From NCBI RefSeq assembly GCF_008923725.1, contig NZ_WBPF01000013.1, forward strand, positions 434,001 to 498,000: DNA of 64,000 nt, in the 5' to 3' direction. The translations under genes were made by a program, and so were the position numbers. The stretch is from Bacillus sp. CH140a_4T. GTDB taxonomy: Bacteria; Bacillota; Bacilli; Bacillales; Bacillaceae_G. Numbering within the stretch: position 1 is the stretch's first letter; every line of letters begins with the position of its first letter. This document shows, piece by piece, positions 47,267 through 55,741 of this stretch. Below the pieces are notes generated by a model. It ran no database searches, was not told where the DNA came from, and saw nothing but the letters and a program-made list of their open reading frames with translations.

Positions 47267-47938
47267 TTATTTTGTTGGTGGATCAAATTTCACACCTACA
47301 TCTTTTGATCCGCCTTCACTTCTTACAAGCTGTATAATTTTATTCGCCTCTTTTTGTGAATGCTTTGCTGCTTTCACAGTTACTTTAATGTCAGTTCCAT
47401 CAGCTCTTACAAGGGCATCTTTATATCCTCCTTGAGACTTAATCACTGTCTCAAGTAATTCTTGTTTCGTTTCCATTGTAGTAATTGCATCAAAATTATC
47501 TTTCGCTTTACTCTTTTCTGTTGCTGAAGATTTTGCTGAATTCATCACTTCTTGTAATCTTGATTTTTGTTCACTTCGCTGATCTTCCATTTGCATACGT
47601 AACGCTGTGAAATTTTCATCACTTGATTGAACTGTTACGTTAGCATCTTTTTTACTTGTTTCTTTGTTAGCACTCTCTTTTTTGTCTGTTTCTTTATTTG
47701 TTTCTTTATTTGATGTTTCCTTGCTTGTATTTTCTTTATTTGTAGATTCTTTTGTTGTTTCTTTATTTGGTATTTCATTTGTTACCGCTTTATCAGTACC
47801 TTGTTTTTCTTGTCCAATCTTTTCACCTGTTGCTGGTGATGCTGTATTCATTTTGTCAGGAGTTGTTACGTAATAAACAGATAGTACAACAACTAAACTT
47901 AACATCGTTAATAACCAAACCGTTTGTTTTTTTAACAC
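47267..47938 (-). CDS. spoIIIAH: Stage III sporulation protein AH
   Basis: A 223-residue protein: transmembrane helix (about 7-27), a low-complexity linker (about 45-100) of repeated Asn-Lys-Glu-Thr/Ser units, and a C-terminal YscJ/FliF-like ring-building domain (about 105-223). In the mother cell it joins forespore SpoIIQ to form the channel that feeds the engulfed forespore. The linker repeats are encoded by near-identical short DNA repeats, so length may vary between strains. Last gene of the operon. Confidence 0.95.
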   Translation of the reverse strand: MLKKQTVWLLTMLSLVVVLSVYYVTTPDKMNTASPATGEKIGQEKQGTDKAVTNEIPNKETTKESTNKENTSKETSNKETNKETDKKESANKETSKKDANVTVQSSDENFTALRMQMEDQRSEQKSRLQEVMNSAKSSATEKSKAKDNFDAITTMETKQELLETVIKSQGGYKDALVRADGTDIKVTVKAAKHSQKEANKIIQLVRSEGGSKDVGVKFDPPTK

Positions 47939-47953
47939 TTTATTTCCTCCCTA

Positions 47954-48616
47954 TCAATTTTTCGGTGATACTGAAACGCGATGAGCTGGTACATCTAGCA
48001 GCCGTATGACTGCTTCTTTTACCATCGCTTTAACTTGTATATTATCCACTCCTTTTGCTACGACAAGGACACCTCGCACTTTCGGTTTCTCTGTTCGTAA
48101 AACAACGGGAGTTTCTTTATCCCCTTCACGTATAATGACTGTCTTTTCATCAAGAGACTCATCTTCCACTTCTCTTTTACCACCTGTTTTATCTGTTTCA
48201 CCTGTTGTTTGTGAACGTTTCACAGTATTTTTCTCTAATATTTTTTCTTCTGATGAATCTAAATTCACTTTAATCGTTACATCTTTTACTCCTGCTATTT
48301 CTTCTAAAGCTGCTTTTAATTCTTGTTCATACGCTTTTTCATACTTTTCTACATTTGACATATTATCATTGTTTTTTTGTCCGAAAGTTGGTACGTCTTT
48401 TTCTTGATTTTGAGTTTTTTGTTCTTTAAATACAGGTACTTCTTCTTTTTCACTTGAAAATAAACTACTAGAAAACATAAGCAAAATTCCAAGTATGAGT
48501 AGGACAAGTAAAAACTTAGGTGTCACCTTTTTTCCCTTCTCATTGCTTTCTTTTTCATCCCCATTCAATAAGTTTCGAAAAAATGAGAACTTCGAATTTT
48601 TATCTTTATTGTCCAT
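47954..48616 (-). CDS. spoIIIAG: Stage III sporulation protein AG
   Basis: A 220-residue single-pass protein (transmembrane helix about 30-50) with an outer domain that builds a large ring in the feeding-tube complex. The ring-building motif region (about 85-220) contains an inserted acidic/basic stretch near KTGGKREVEDESLDEKTV. It overlaps spoIIIAF by 11 bases. Confidence 0.94.
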   Translation of the reverse strand: MDNKDKNSKFSFFRNLLNGDEKESNEKGKKVTPKFLLVLLILGILLMFSSSLFSSEKEEVPVFKEQKTQNQEKDVPTFGQKNNDNMSNVEKYEKAYEQELKAALEEIAGVKDVTIKVNLDSSEEKILEKNTVKRSQTTGETDKTGGKREVEDESLDEKTVIIREGDKETPVVLRTEKPKVRGVLVVAKGVDNIQVKAMVKEAVIRLLDVPAHRVSVSPKN

Positions 48617-49238
48617 TTACTCTACCTGTCCTCCCTTCCATTTGAACTTGGATTTGTTTATTCTCTAGTTGCCACCTGCTTGAAAAGAAATCTTTCATTT
48701 CTACATTCGCTTCCTCTACTTTTTTCGGTGGTTCTTTCGTATTAATTTCAACTGGTTTTACTGTTTCGATTGCATCATTTTTACTACGTTCTTTTTCTTT
48801 CAACGTCACAACAACAGATTGAATATCTTTCGCTGACTTTACTTCCGCTGTGCTTTCCGCTGCGACTATTTGTATTTCAGAGACTGTCATACCATACTGT
48901 TTCTCAAACTCTTTTCCTACTTCTTTTTTCATTTTGGTAGCCATCTCTTCTAAACTATATGCACGTGTTAGAGCTTGTATTTCTTTTTTCTTCGAATCTA
49001 TTGAATTTTTTACAGATCCTTCTGCTACGTACTTCTCCTCATTAAAATTTGCGATTACTTCATTTACATCTGTTTGCAATAGTTTAAATAGGGGCGTTAA
49101 GATTAAAACTACTAATAATAGACTTACAACGAATTTAACGTACTTTTGCAAATTAGAATTTGGAAGAATAAGATGAAGCATTGTCGCTAAGAGTAAAAAA
49201 ACGATAATATTTCGAATCCACTCTGTAACAAATTGCAT
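48606..49238 (-). CDS. spoIIIAF: Stage III sporulation protein AF
   Basis: About 210 residues from ATG 49238 behind GGAGGTG. Two N-terminal hydrophobic helices (about 7-25 and 32-50) precede a hydrophilic outer domain with the ring-building-like fold. Part of the SpoIIIA membrane complex made in the mother cell under sigma E. Confidence 0.93.
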   Translation of the reverse strand: MQFVTEWIRNIIVFLLLATMLHLILPNSNLQKYVKFVVSLLLVVLILTPLFKLLQTDVNEVIANFNEEKYVAEGSVKNSIDSKKKEIQALTRAYSLEEMATKMKKEVGKEFEKQYGMTVSEIQIVAAESTAEVKSAKDIQSVVVTLKEKERSKNDAIETVKPVEINTKEPPKKVEEANVEMKDFFSSRWQLENKQIQVQMEGRTGRVNGQ

Positions 49239-49250
49239 ACCCTTCACCTC

Positions 49251-50423
49251 CTACCGCATCATAAGTGTAATATTCCCCGCAGCAATAATAATTGTGATAC
49301 TTAAAAAGAACATAAACGATACGATAGCTAAGCAAGCAAATACATAAATGATGCTCCGGCCAATGATATCTAAACATTGAATAATTGCTCCGCTGCCAAC
49401 TGGTTGCAATACTGCTGCTGCGAACTTATAAATAAATGCGATACAAAAAATTTGAATCGCTGGAAAAGCGACAATTAAGCATAGAATGACGAGCCCGATA
49501 ATTCCGACTGTATTTTTTAATAATCCCGATGCACTAATAACAGTATCCGCTGCCTCGGTAAACATTCTTCCTACTACGGGAATAAAGTTCCCTGTTACAA
49601 ATTTAGCTGTTTTCACAGCGATTCCATCAGCAACAGCTGTCGCTGTTCCTTGTACAGATAATACCCCTAAAAAAATCGTTAAAAAGATACCTATAATCCC
49701 AACGCTAACGTTTTGCAGAAGCTTGGACAATTTCGTAACTTTATATTGATCGCTCATCGTACTTACAATGCTTAATATCGTTGCAAGTAATAAAAGTGGT
49801 AGAACGATATAATTCATCAAAAGCCCACTCGTATTCATTAAGAAGATGATAATCGGATGAAAAAACGATACAGATACAACACCGCCCCCTGTCGCTATGA
49901 GTGCAAGCAAGATTGGCAATAGCGCTAATATGAAATCTACCATTGTTTGTATCGTTTCTCTTGCATATGTCATGACGACATAAAAGCTGTTTAAAGCGAA
50001 AATAATCAGTACCATATATACAACTGCATCGGCAATTTTACTTACACTACTCTTTGAAAATGCAGATTGCAGTGATTGCAACAATGCACTAAAAATTGTG
50101 AGCATAATAAGCGTTCCAAGTAGCTTCCCATTTGCAACAAGCTCGTGAAATAAATACTTTAATAAACCTAGCATCCACTCTTTTATAGAAAGTTCTTTTT
50201 CTCCCTTTACAAACTCCATAAAACTACCTTTTTGACTCTCTGGTAAGTAACCTCCATATTTTGTAACAAGCCCGTCCCAAAATTGCTTCACATCTTCAAT
50301 TCCGAGCTTATCCAATTGTTGATCAACGACGTTTGTTTCTACAGGAGAAGCTTGTACAACAACCGGTAAAGAAAAGAAAAGGAAGCAAGCAAATAGCAGC
50401 TTAGCTCCAAAGCCCCTCAACAT
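49251..50423 (-). CDS. spoIIIAE: Stage III sporulation protein AE
   Basis: A 390-residue polytopic protein with a cleavable-looking signal peptide (1-25, ending VQA-SP) and about seven to eight later hydrophobic helices. It is the largest membrane subunit of the SpoIIIA export-like apparatus. Confidence 0.95.
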   Translation of the reverse strand: MLRGFGAKLLFACFLFFSLPVVVQASPVETNVVDQQLDKLGIEDVKQFWDGLVTKYGGYLPESQKGSFMEFVKGEKELSIKEWMLGLLKYLFHELVANGKLLGTLIMLTIFSALLQSLQSAFSKSSVSKIADAVVYMVLIIFALNSFYVVMTYARETIQTMVDFILALLPILLALIATGGGVVSVSFFHPIIIFLMNTSGLLMNYIVLPLLLLATILSIVSTMSDQYKVTKLSKLLQNVSVGIIGIFLTIFLGVLSVQGTATAVADGIAVKTAKFVTGNFIPVVGRMFTEAADTVISASGLLKNTVGIIGLVILCLIVAFPAIQIFCIAFIYKFAAAVLQPVGSGAIIQCLDIIGRSIIYVFACLAIVSFMFFLSITIIIAAGNITLMMR

Positions 50424-50433
50424 TCACTCCCCC

Positions 50434-50826
50434 TTATCCCGTCGGTAAAAATCCGAGAATAGTTTCAATTACAACCGTCAAAATAGGAATCGCCATTACG
50501 AGAATTAAAATTTTTCCGGCTAATTCGATTTTCGAAGCGATTGCACCTTGCCCTGCATCCTTTGTAATTTGCGCTCCAAACTCAGCAATATAAGCAATTC
50601 CAATAATTTTCAGCAACGTTTCTACATATACGTTGCTAACTTTCGCTTCACTCGCTACTCTCTCAATCATTTGTAAAATAGCGTGAATTTGATCAATTAA
50701 AAGAAGAAACATCACGCTACCTACAAACACAATAAATAATGACGTAATGCTAGATTTATGCTGATTCAATACAGCTGCTAAAAACGTAGCAACGAGGCCT
50801 AATCCGACAATTTGTATAATTTCGAT
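50434..50826 (-). CDS. spoIIIAD: Stage III sporulation protein AD, start codon unusual
   Basis: The C-terminal part matches SpoIIIAD (YVETLLKIIGIAYIAEFGAQITKDAGQGAIASKIELAGKIL). The conserved N terminus (IEIIQIVGLGLVATFLAAVLNQ) is encoded in frame upstream of the first usual start, a TTG at 50769, so that codon is too late. AAAGGGGG at 50834-50841 sits eight bases before ATC 50826, suggesting initiation at ATC and a 130-residue product. B. subtilis SpoIIIAD has about 133 residues. Four hydrophobic helices are present. Confidence 0.85.
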   Translation of the reverse strand: MEIIQIVGLGLVATFLAAVLNQHKSSITSLFIVFVGSVMFLLLIDQIHAILQMIERVASEAKVSNVYVETLLKIIGIAYIAEFGAQITKDAGQGAIASKIELAGKILILVMAIPILTVVIETILGFLPTG

Positions 50827-50840
50827 GCGAACCGCCCCCT

Positions 50841-51044
50841 TTACTGGAAGAGAAAGACACTTTTAATCTTGTCGAATAACGTATTAATTAAAAATGCGAC
50901 GTGAAATAAAATAACGACAAAACCGACGAGGATAACCCAATTTGCAATATCCTCACGCTTTAATTCTTTTAGTACGGTATGAATGAAAGCTAAAACAATG
51001 CCGATTCCGGCGATTTGAAATATTAATCCAACATCAATGGACAT
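50841..51044 (-). CDS. spoIIIAC: Stage III sporulation protein AC
   Basis: A 67-residue protein with two membrane helices (about 5-22 and 33-52), matching SpoIIIAC (IDVGLIFQIAGIGIVLAFIHTVLK). It is a small membrane subunit of the SpoIIIA complex and lies between spoIIIAB and spoIIIAD. Confidence 0.94.
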   Translation of the reverse strand: MSIDVGLIFQIAGIGIVLAFIHTVLKELKREDIANWVILVGFVVILFHVAFLINTLFDKIKSVFLFQ

Positions 51045-51058
51045 CGCCTTTCTCCCTC

Positions 51059-51574
51059 CTATAGCAGTAAAATTACGATAAGTAGCCCTGCTAGTACCCC
51101 TAAGCTCTTAATCATTTTTTCATATTGTAGTTGTAATGCTTTCGCCTCTTCTTCTTCTCTCTCTAAATGTGTAATACATAAGCGAATATGTTTTTGTTGT
51201 GACTCACGATCATGTTGTCCGAGCGTTTCACCAAATTGCTGCAAAATCTCATACTCAGTTTGCTGAAATGCTGTTAGCTTCCAATTTTCTTTCAAACTAT
51301 CTATCCAAGCTTCTCTTACCGTTTGTTCTCCGCTTTCTAGCCCGCTGGCAAAACTTTGAAATATCCAATTTAACGGCTTCGGCATTTGTTTCACTAATCG
51401 CTCAGCAGCTTCAGACAAAGGTGTATGCCCATACATAATTTCTGCCTCTAATGATTGAAGTGCCGCTTTTAATAATCTAAGTTGCCTCGGTCTCTCACTA
51501 TATCTTTTAGCGTATGAAAACCCGAAAAAGGTGCTGACCGCAACGATTAACACTGCACCAAATATTTTCACCAT
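51059..51574 (-). CDS. spoIIIAB: Stage III sporulation protein AB
   Basis: A 171-residue protein with a hydrophobic helix at each end (about 2-20 and 152-171) and a helical cytoplasmic domain between them that resembles the type II secretion platform protein GspF. It is thought to work with the ATPase SpoIIIAA. It overlaps spoIIIAA by 7 bases. Confidence 0.94.
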   Translation of the reverse strand: MVKIFGAVLIVAVSTFFGFSYAKRYSERPRQLRLLKAALQSLEAEIMYGHTPLSEAAERLVKQMPKPLNWIFQSFASGLESGEQTVREAWIDSLKENWKLTAFQQTEYEILQQFGETLGQHDRESQQKHIRLCITHLEREEEEAKALQLQYEKMIKSLGVLAGLLIVILLL

Positions 51575-52494
51575 ACGCCCTCAGCCTTTCTATGAGGTAA
51601 TACCGATTTTCCATTCTTATCTTTCACTTGCATAACTGTTCCTGGCCCTCTTGCTTTTGATAGCTCCACAAACCTATCAAATATGCCGAGCTCTAGCACC
51701 GCCTTTAGTGATGGACGTTTCACAACATCATCATAAGAAAATCCATGTGCACTTATAAAAAGCTGAACCCCAGCATGCACCGCTTCCATAATTGCTTCAC
51801 TATCTTCTTTACGTCCGATTTCATCTACGATCAAAATATCTGGACTCATAGAACGGATCATCATCATCATTCCTTCAGCTTTTGGACATGCGTCTAACAC
51901 ATCTACTCTTGTGCCAAAGTCATATTGCGGAATGCCTTTCACACAGCCAGCAATCTCTGACCGCTCATCAACAATCCCCACTTTACAAGAAGGAATTTTC
52001 GAATCACTTACCCCTTGACTCATGCAACGTGCTACGTCTCTTAAAAGAGTTGTTTTCCCCGTTTGCGGCGGGCCAATTACCATCGTATTTAACCATCGTG
52101 ATTCATACAAATACGGCAAAAGTGGTTCTGCAATTCCGATTTTTTGACGAGCAATACGAATATTAAACGAAGAGACATCTCGAATCATTTTCACTGCACT
52201 TTTTTCTGTAATAACCTTTCCCGCCAAACCGATTCTATGTCCTCCTCGAAGTGTTACATACCCACGTTTTAACTCCTCTTCCATCGTATAAATTGAGAAT
52301 TGACTTAACTTATTCAATAAGTAAATAGCATCCTCTACTGTAACGATATAGTCATAAAAAAACACTTCGCCATGAGCAATACACTCTAGCGGTCTTCCAA
52401 TTCGAACACGAATTTCCTCTAGAGCATCATATTGCTTACAACTTTCCACTAGCTGCTTCATCGTTTTCGGTAAAACTTCTAATACTTCTTTCAT
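51568..52494 (-). CDS. spoIIIAA: Stage III sporulation protein AA (ATPase)
   Basis: A 308-residue secretion-type ATPase. Walker A is GPPQTGKT at residues 141-148; Walker B lies in DILIVDEIGRKEDSEAI. It resembles type II/IV secretion ATPases and powers the feeding-tube complex in the mother cell. First gene of the eight-gene spoIIIA operon, normally controlled by sigma E. Confidence 0.95.
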   Translation of the reverse strand: MKEVLEVLPKTMKQLVESCKQYDALEEIRVRIGRPLECIAHGEVFFYDYIVTVEDAIYLLNKLSQFSIYTMEEELKRGYVTLRGGHRIGLAGKVITEKSAVKMIRDVSSFNIRIARQKIGIAEPLLPYLYESRWLNTMVIGPPQTGKTTLLRDVARCMSQGVSDSKIPSCKVGIVDERSEIAGCVKGIPQYDFGTRVDVLDACPKAEGMMMMIRSMSPDILIVDEIGRKEDSEAIMEAVHAGVQLFISAHGFSYDDVVKRPSLKAVLELGIFDRFVELSKARGPGTVMQVKDKNGKSVLPHRKAEGVW

Positions 52495-52521
52495 CAGCTT
52501 CTCCCCACTATACTCGACTTA

Positions 52522-52803
52522 CTATTTCAACAACGCGATAAAAATACAGCCAATTCCAAGCGCTAGAAAAAAGAGTTTCAAGAAAGAAATCTCACTTGCC
52601 ACACTCGCTATGCCTATTGTCATTGTTAAAATTAATACGGTCGGTCCAACAAACGCCAACATACCATTTATAAACAATGCTTTCTTCGCATCATTTACAT
52701 AAAGCATCAGCAAAGCGGCGAATATTTCCGCGCTACCTGAAAACAACCGAAGTAACCCCATTACGAGCACGGATGTTTCCATTGCCGCTAGCCACTGTTT
52801 CAT
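52522..52803 (-). CDS. yqhV: YqhV (DUF2619) small membrane protein
   Basis: Ninety-three residues from ATG 52803, preceded by GGTGGGAG; the longer frame is unsupported. Three hydrophobic helices cover most of the protein. It sits 27 bases upstream of spoIIIAA, as in B. subtilis, where yqhV is a sporulation-associated gene of unknown function. Confidence 0.88.
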   Translation of the reverse strand: MKQWLAAMETSVLVMGLLRLFSGSAEIFAALLMLYVNDAKKALFINGMLAFVGPTVLILTMTIGIASVASEISFLKLFFLALGIGCIFIALLK

Positions 52804-52980
52804 TCTCCCACCTTCTCCCATAACGGTTACTAATGCTACATTCCAAAAAAGAATATATTTGTACAACCATATGCAGGGGTTGTCTATTTCAGAAGTAAAA
52901 ACATCATTTTTCTCTATCGTCTTTTTATAGTCTGAATATTCGTATTATTAAATGGAGTATTATGGTATATTTAATAAGGA

Positions 52981-53060
52981 TAGGGAGTGCAGACGATGTA
53001 GCATGAGAGACAGAACTAAAGTCATCTCGTGTACTACATATCGTATCGCGCCCTTTTTTT
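52981..53060 (+). ncRNA. Long hairpin RNA ending in a T-run, possible sRNA or attenuator
   Basis: CATGAGA (53002-53008) pairs with TCTCGTG, GATGTAG pairs with CTACAT just outside, and GGG..GTGC pairs with GCGC..CC at the base, giving one interrupted hairpin of about 75 bases followed directly by T7. It lies upstream of the membrane protein gene at 53096. It could terminate its leader transcript or be a free-standing small RNA. I do not recognise it as a known family. Confidence 0.5.
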
Positions 53061-53095
53061 AAAATTGACTATATGTACAAAATGAGGGGGACAAT

Positions 53096-53416
53096 ATGAA
53101 GGTATTGAAAATTAGTTTAACAATTGTAATAGAATTAGCTCTTATTTATCTTTTTTCAAAATTGGTCGGTTGGTCATTTATGGAGGCCTTTTTCCTTGAT
53201 AGTTTAGCGATATTTGCAATTACGTGGCTAATGATTATGAGTAATCATAGAAACAATATTACGGATCACGCAATCAGTAAAACACTGATTGGCGTTGAGA
53301 CCGGCGAGATAAAACCATTTCAAATTGTTTTGACTCCGTACATTATGGGTACTCTTTCACTTGTCTTAGTTAGCTTTGTTATAACGGCGATTTATTATCT
53401 GCCCTATTTCCTATAA
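53096..53416 (+). CDS. Small membrane protein of unknown function
   Basis: One hundred and six residues with three to four hydrophobic helices (about 5-22, 27-47, 80-102). ATG 53098 area follows GAGGGGG, and the frame starts at 53098-aligned ATG as given. Family not recognised. It is preceded by a long hairpin with a T-run and followed immediately by a full dispersed repeat. It interrupts the usual yqhV-efp adjacency of Bacillus, suggesting insertion of an accessory cassette. Confidence 0.7.
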   Translation: MKVLKISLTIVIELALIYLFSKLVGWSFMEAFFLDSLAIFAITWLMIMSNHRNNITDHAISKTLIGVETGEIKPFQIVLTPYIMGTLSLVLVSFVITAIYYLPYFL

Positions 53417-53566
53417 AGTAAAACTTTAATCAGTAGGGGTTTTCCTCATCCCCCACTGATTATTAGTTGAACCAATCGGACTTTTATGGGCAGTTGATCC
53501 CCTACCTAAATTCTTTGCTTTCGCTGAATTTTGAGGTGGGGGTCTTACTGCCCATTAAAGTGGGAT
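53415..53566 (+). repeat. Dispersed structured repeat, copy B (complete)
   Basis: Begins AAAGTAAAACTTTAATCAG right after the stop codon. A hairpin pairs AATCAGTAGGGG with CCCCCACTGATT. Then come ATTAGTTGAACCAATCGG, an outer stem (53481-53493 with 53548-53560) and an inner stem (53499-53507 with 53534-53542). CCCACT can alternatively pair with AGTGGG at 53560-53565. Copy A at the window start shares the last three quarters. It is probably a B. cereus group bcr-type repeat. Confidence 0.75.
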
Positions 53567-53600
53567 AAAAAAAGCACTCGTGATAATCACGAGTGCTTTT
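53567..53600 (-). terminator. Terminator of efp
   Basis: AAAAGCACTCGTGA and TCACGAGTGCTTTT around TAA, directly after efp on the minus strand. Confidence 0.92.
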
Positions 53601-53603
53601 CTA

Positions 53604-54161
53604 CTATGCACGAGAAACGTATTTACCTTCACCAGTGTTGATGATAAGCATTTCGCCTTCGTTAATGAAGATTGGTACTTGTACAACAAGACCAGTTTCT
53701 AATGTAGCTGGTTTTGTTACGTTAGAAGCTGTATCACCTTTAATACCAGGCTCTGTTTCTGACACTTTTAATTCAACTGTGTTCGGAAGTTCAACACCAA
53801 GTACTTCATCTTGGTATGTCATAATAGATACTTCCATGTTTTCTTTTAGGAATTTAAGTTCGCGCTCGATTTGGTTTTCACCAAGTTCGATTTGCTCATA
53901 AGTTCCGTTATCCATAAATACGTGAGACTCACCGCTCGCGTATAAGTATTGCATACGACGGTTTTCGATGTGTGCTTTTTCTACTTTTTCACCTGCACGG
54001 AATGTTTTCTCTTGAACAGATCCTGTGCGAAGGTTACGTAGTTTAGAGCGAACGAATGCAGCACCTTTACCTGGCTTTACGTGTTGGAAATCCATTACTT
54101 GCCAAAGGGCATTGTCCACTGAAATTGTTAAACCTGTACGAAAATCGTTTACTGAAATCAT
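53604..54161 (-). CDS. efp: Translation elongation factor P
   Basis: A 185-residue three-domain beta-barrel protein. The N-terminal KOW-like domain carries the modifiable Lys loop in [12 protein letters not shown] (Lys near residue 32), and the C-terminal OB domain ends with [24 protein letters not shown]. It relieves ribosome stalling at polyproline stretches. It is 21 bases downstream of papA. Confidence 0.97.
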   Translation of the reverse strand: MISVNDFRTGLTISVDNALWQVMDFQHVKPGKGAAFVRSKLRNLRTGSVQEKTFRAGEKVEKAHIENRRMQYLYASGESHVFMDNGTYEQIELGENQIERELKFLKENMEVSIMTYQDEVLGVELPNTVELKVSETEPGIKGDTASNVTKPATLETGLVVQVPIFINEGEMLIINTGEGKYVSRA

Positions 54162-54182
54162 GTAAAAAAATCCTCCTGTATA

Positions 54183-55244
54183 TTACAAAATAATAAGTTC
54201 TTTTGGTGATTTCGTAATTACTTCATTACCTTCACTTGTTACAATGATATCATCTTCAATACGTACGCCGCCAATACCTGGAATATAAATACCTGGTTCT
54301 ACTGTTACAGCCATTCCTGGTTCAAGTACTGTATCAGAACGGAACGCTAAACCTGGTGCTTCATGGATTTCAAGACCAATTCCATGCCCAGTAGAGTGTC
54401 CAAAGTATTCACCATATCCTTTTTCCGTTATGTAATCGCGCGTTAACGCATCCGCTTCACGGCCTGTTAAACCAGCTTTAATACCGTTCACACCACGTAG
54501 TTGTGCTTCTAAAACGATATTATAAATTTCTTTTAATTTATCAGATGGTTCACCAACTGCAATCGTACGAGTAATATCAGAGCAATATCCTTTGTAGTAA
54601 GCGCCGAAGTCTAATGTAACGAAATCTCCTGTTTCTATCACTTTTTCAGATGCCACGCCGTGCGGTAATGCCGAACGAAGACCTGAAGCAACGATAATAT
54701 CAAACGAAGAAGATGTTGCTCCTTGTTTTCTCATGAAAAATTCAAGTTCATTTGACACTTCAATTTCAGATACTCCCGGGCGAATGAATGATAGAATATG
54801 TTCAAAGGCAGCATCTGCAATCTGTGCAGCTTCCTTTAATATCTTAATCTCTGAATCAGTCTTTATCAAGCGTAACTTTTCTACAAGCCCAGAAGTTGGG
54901 ATAAATTCAGCATCGATCGCTTCTTTATGTGCTGAATAAGAACTATATGTAAGAGTATCTTGCTCAAAGCCAAGCTTTTGAATTCCCAGTTCCTTCACTT
55001 GCTTTGCAACTTCATCAATGATTAATCCTGCATGCTGTACAATCTCGTATCCAACCGCTTGTTTACTAGCCTGCTCTACATAGCGGAAATCTGTAATAAA
55101 TTGAGCACGTTTTTTCGAAATCAGTACAACACCAGCTGTTCCTGTGAAGTTAGCCATATATCTACGACTATGTTCATTTGTTAACAAAATACCGTCAATA
55201 CCAGCCTCATCAAATGCGCTTCTTACTCTTTCGATTTTCTCCAT
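54183..55244 (-). CDS. papA: Xaa-Pro aminopeptidase (M24 family, YqhT)
   Basis: A 353-residue metallopeptidase. Creatinase-like N-terminal domain (1-125), then the pita-bread catalytic domain with metal ligands in [38 protein letters not shown] and VRIEDD. It removes the N-terminal residue from peptides with proline in second position. Its place next to efp is conserved in Bacillus. Confidence 0.93.
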   Translation of the reverse strand: MEKIERVRSAFDEAGIDGILLTNEHSRRYMANFTGTAGVVLISKKRAQFITDFRYVEQASKQAVGYEIVQHAGLIIDEVAKQVKELGIQKLGFEQDTLTYSSYSAHKEAIDAEFIPTSGLVEKLRLIKTDSEIKILKEAAQIADAAFEHILSFIRPGVSEIEVSNELEFFMRKQGATSSSFDIIVASGLRSALPHGVASEKVIETGDFVTLDFGAYYKGYCSDITRTIAVGEPSDKLKEIYNIVLEAQLRGVNGIKAGLTGREADALTRDYITEKGYGEYFGHSTGHGIGLEIHEAPGLAFRSDTVLEPGMAVTVEPGIYIPGIGGVRIEDDIIVTSEGNEVITKSPKELIIL

Positions 55245-55248
55245 TCCT

Positions 55249-55689
55249 TTATGCCTCCCTCAATTTCTCCATTAATGCAAATAACGCTAACTTATAGCCA
55301 TAAAAACCAAATCCAACAATTTGTCCCGCACAAACAGCTGCCGTCACAGATTCGTGACGGAACGACTCACGCTGGTGAATGTTAGAAATATGTACTTCAA
55401 TAACAGGAATCGAAATGCTCGCAATTGCATCTCGAATCGCGTAGCTATAATGCGTAAATGCTCCAGGATTTAAAATGATCCCTTCATATATATCTTCCGC
55501 CTCATGAATACGATCGATAATCGCACCTTCATGATTCGATTGGAAACATTCTAACTCCACTCCCATTGTTTCTGCTTCTTGCTTCATATCTGCTTCAAGT
55601 GTCGCTAGCGTGCCCTTTCCATATACATTTACCTCCCTGACACCGAGGCGATTTAGGTTAGGACCGTTTACGAGGAGTACCTTTTTCAT
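55249..55689 (-). CDS. aroQ: Type II 3-dehydroquinate dehydratase
   Basis: About 146 residues from ATG 55689 (AAGGAG upstream); the longer frame is unsupported. The sequence LLVNGPNLNRLGVREVNVYG carries the active-site Tyr and Arg loop, and SNHEGAIIDRIHEA, NPGAFTHYSYA and EVHISNIHQRE complete the site. Third step of the shikimate pathway, making 3-dehydroshikimate. Confidence 0.95.
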   Translation of the reverse strand: MKKVLLVNGPNLNRLGVREVNVYGKGTLATLEADMKQEAETMGVELECFQSNHEGAIIDRIHEAEDIYEGIILNPGAFTHYSYAIRDAIASISIPVIEVHISNIHQRESFRHESVTAAVCAGQIVGFGFYGYKLALFALMEKLREA

Positions 55690-55741
55690 ATGTTTAAAAC
55701 TCCTTAGTATTAAATATCTATACAACATTTTAACATAGGAG

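Noticed and set aside
47640-47800. Regularly spaced short repeats resembling a CRISPR array
   Set aside because: They lie inside spoIIIAH, keep the reading frame and encode a low-complexity linker; there are no constant repeats with unique spacers.
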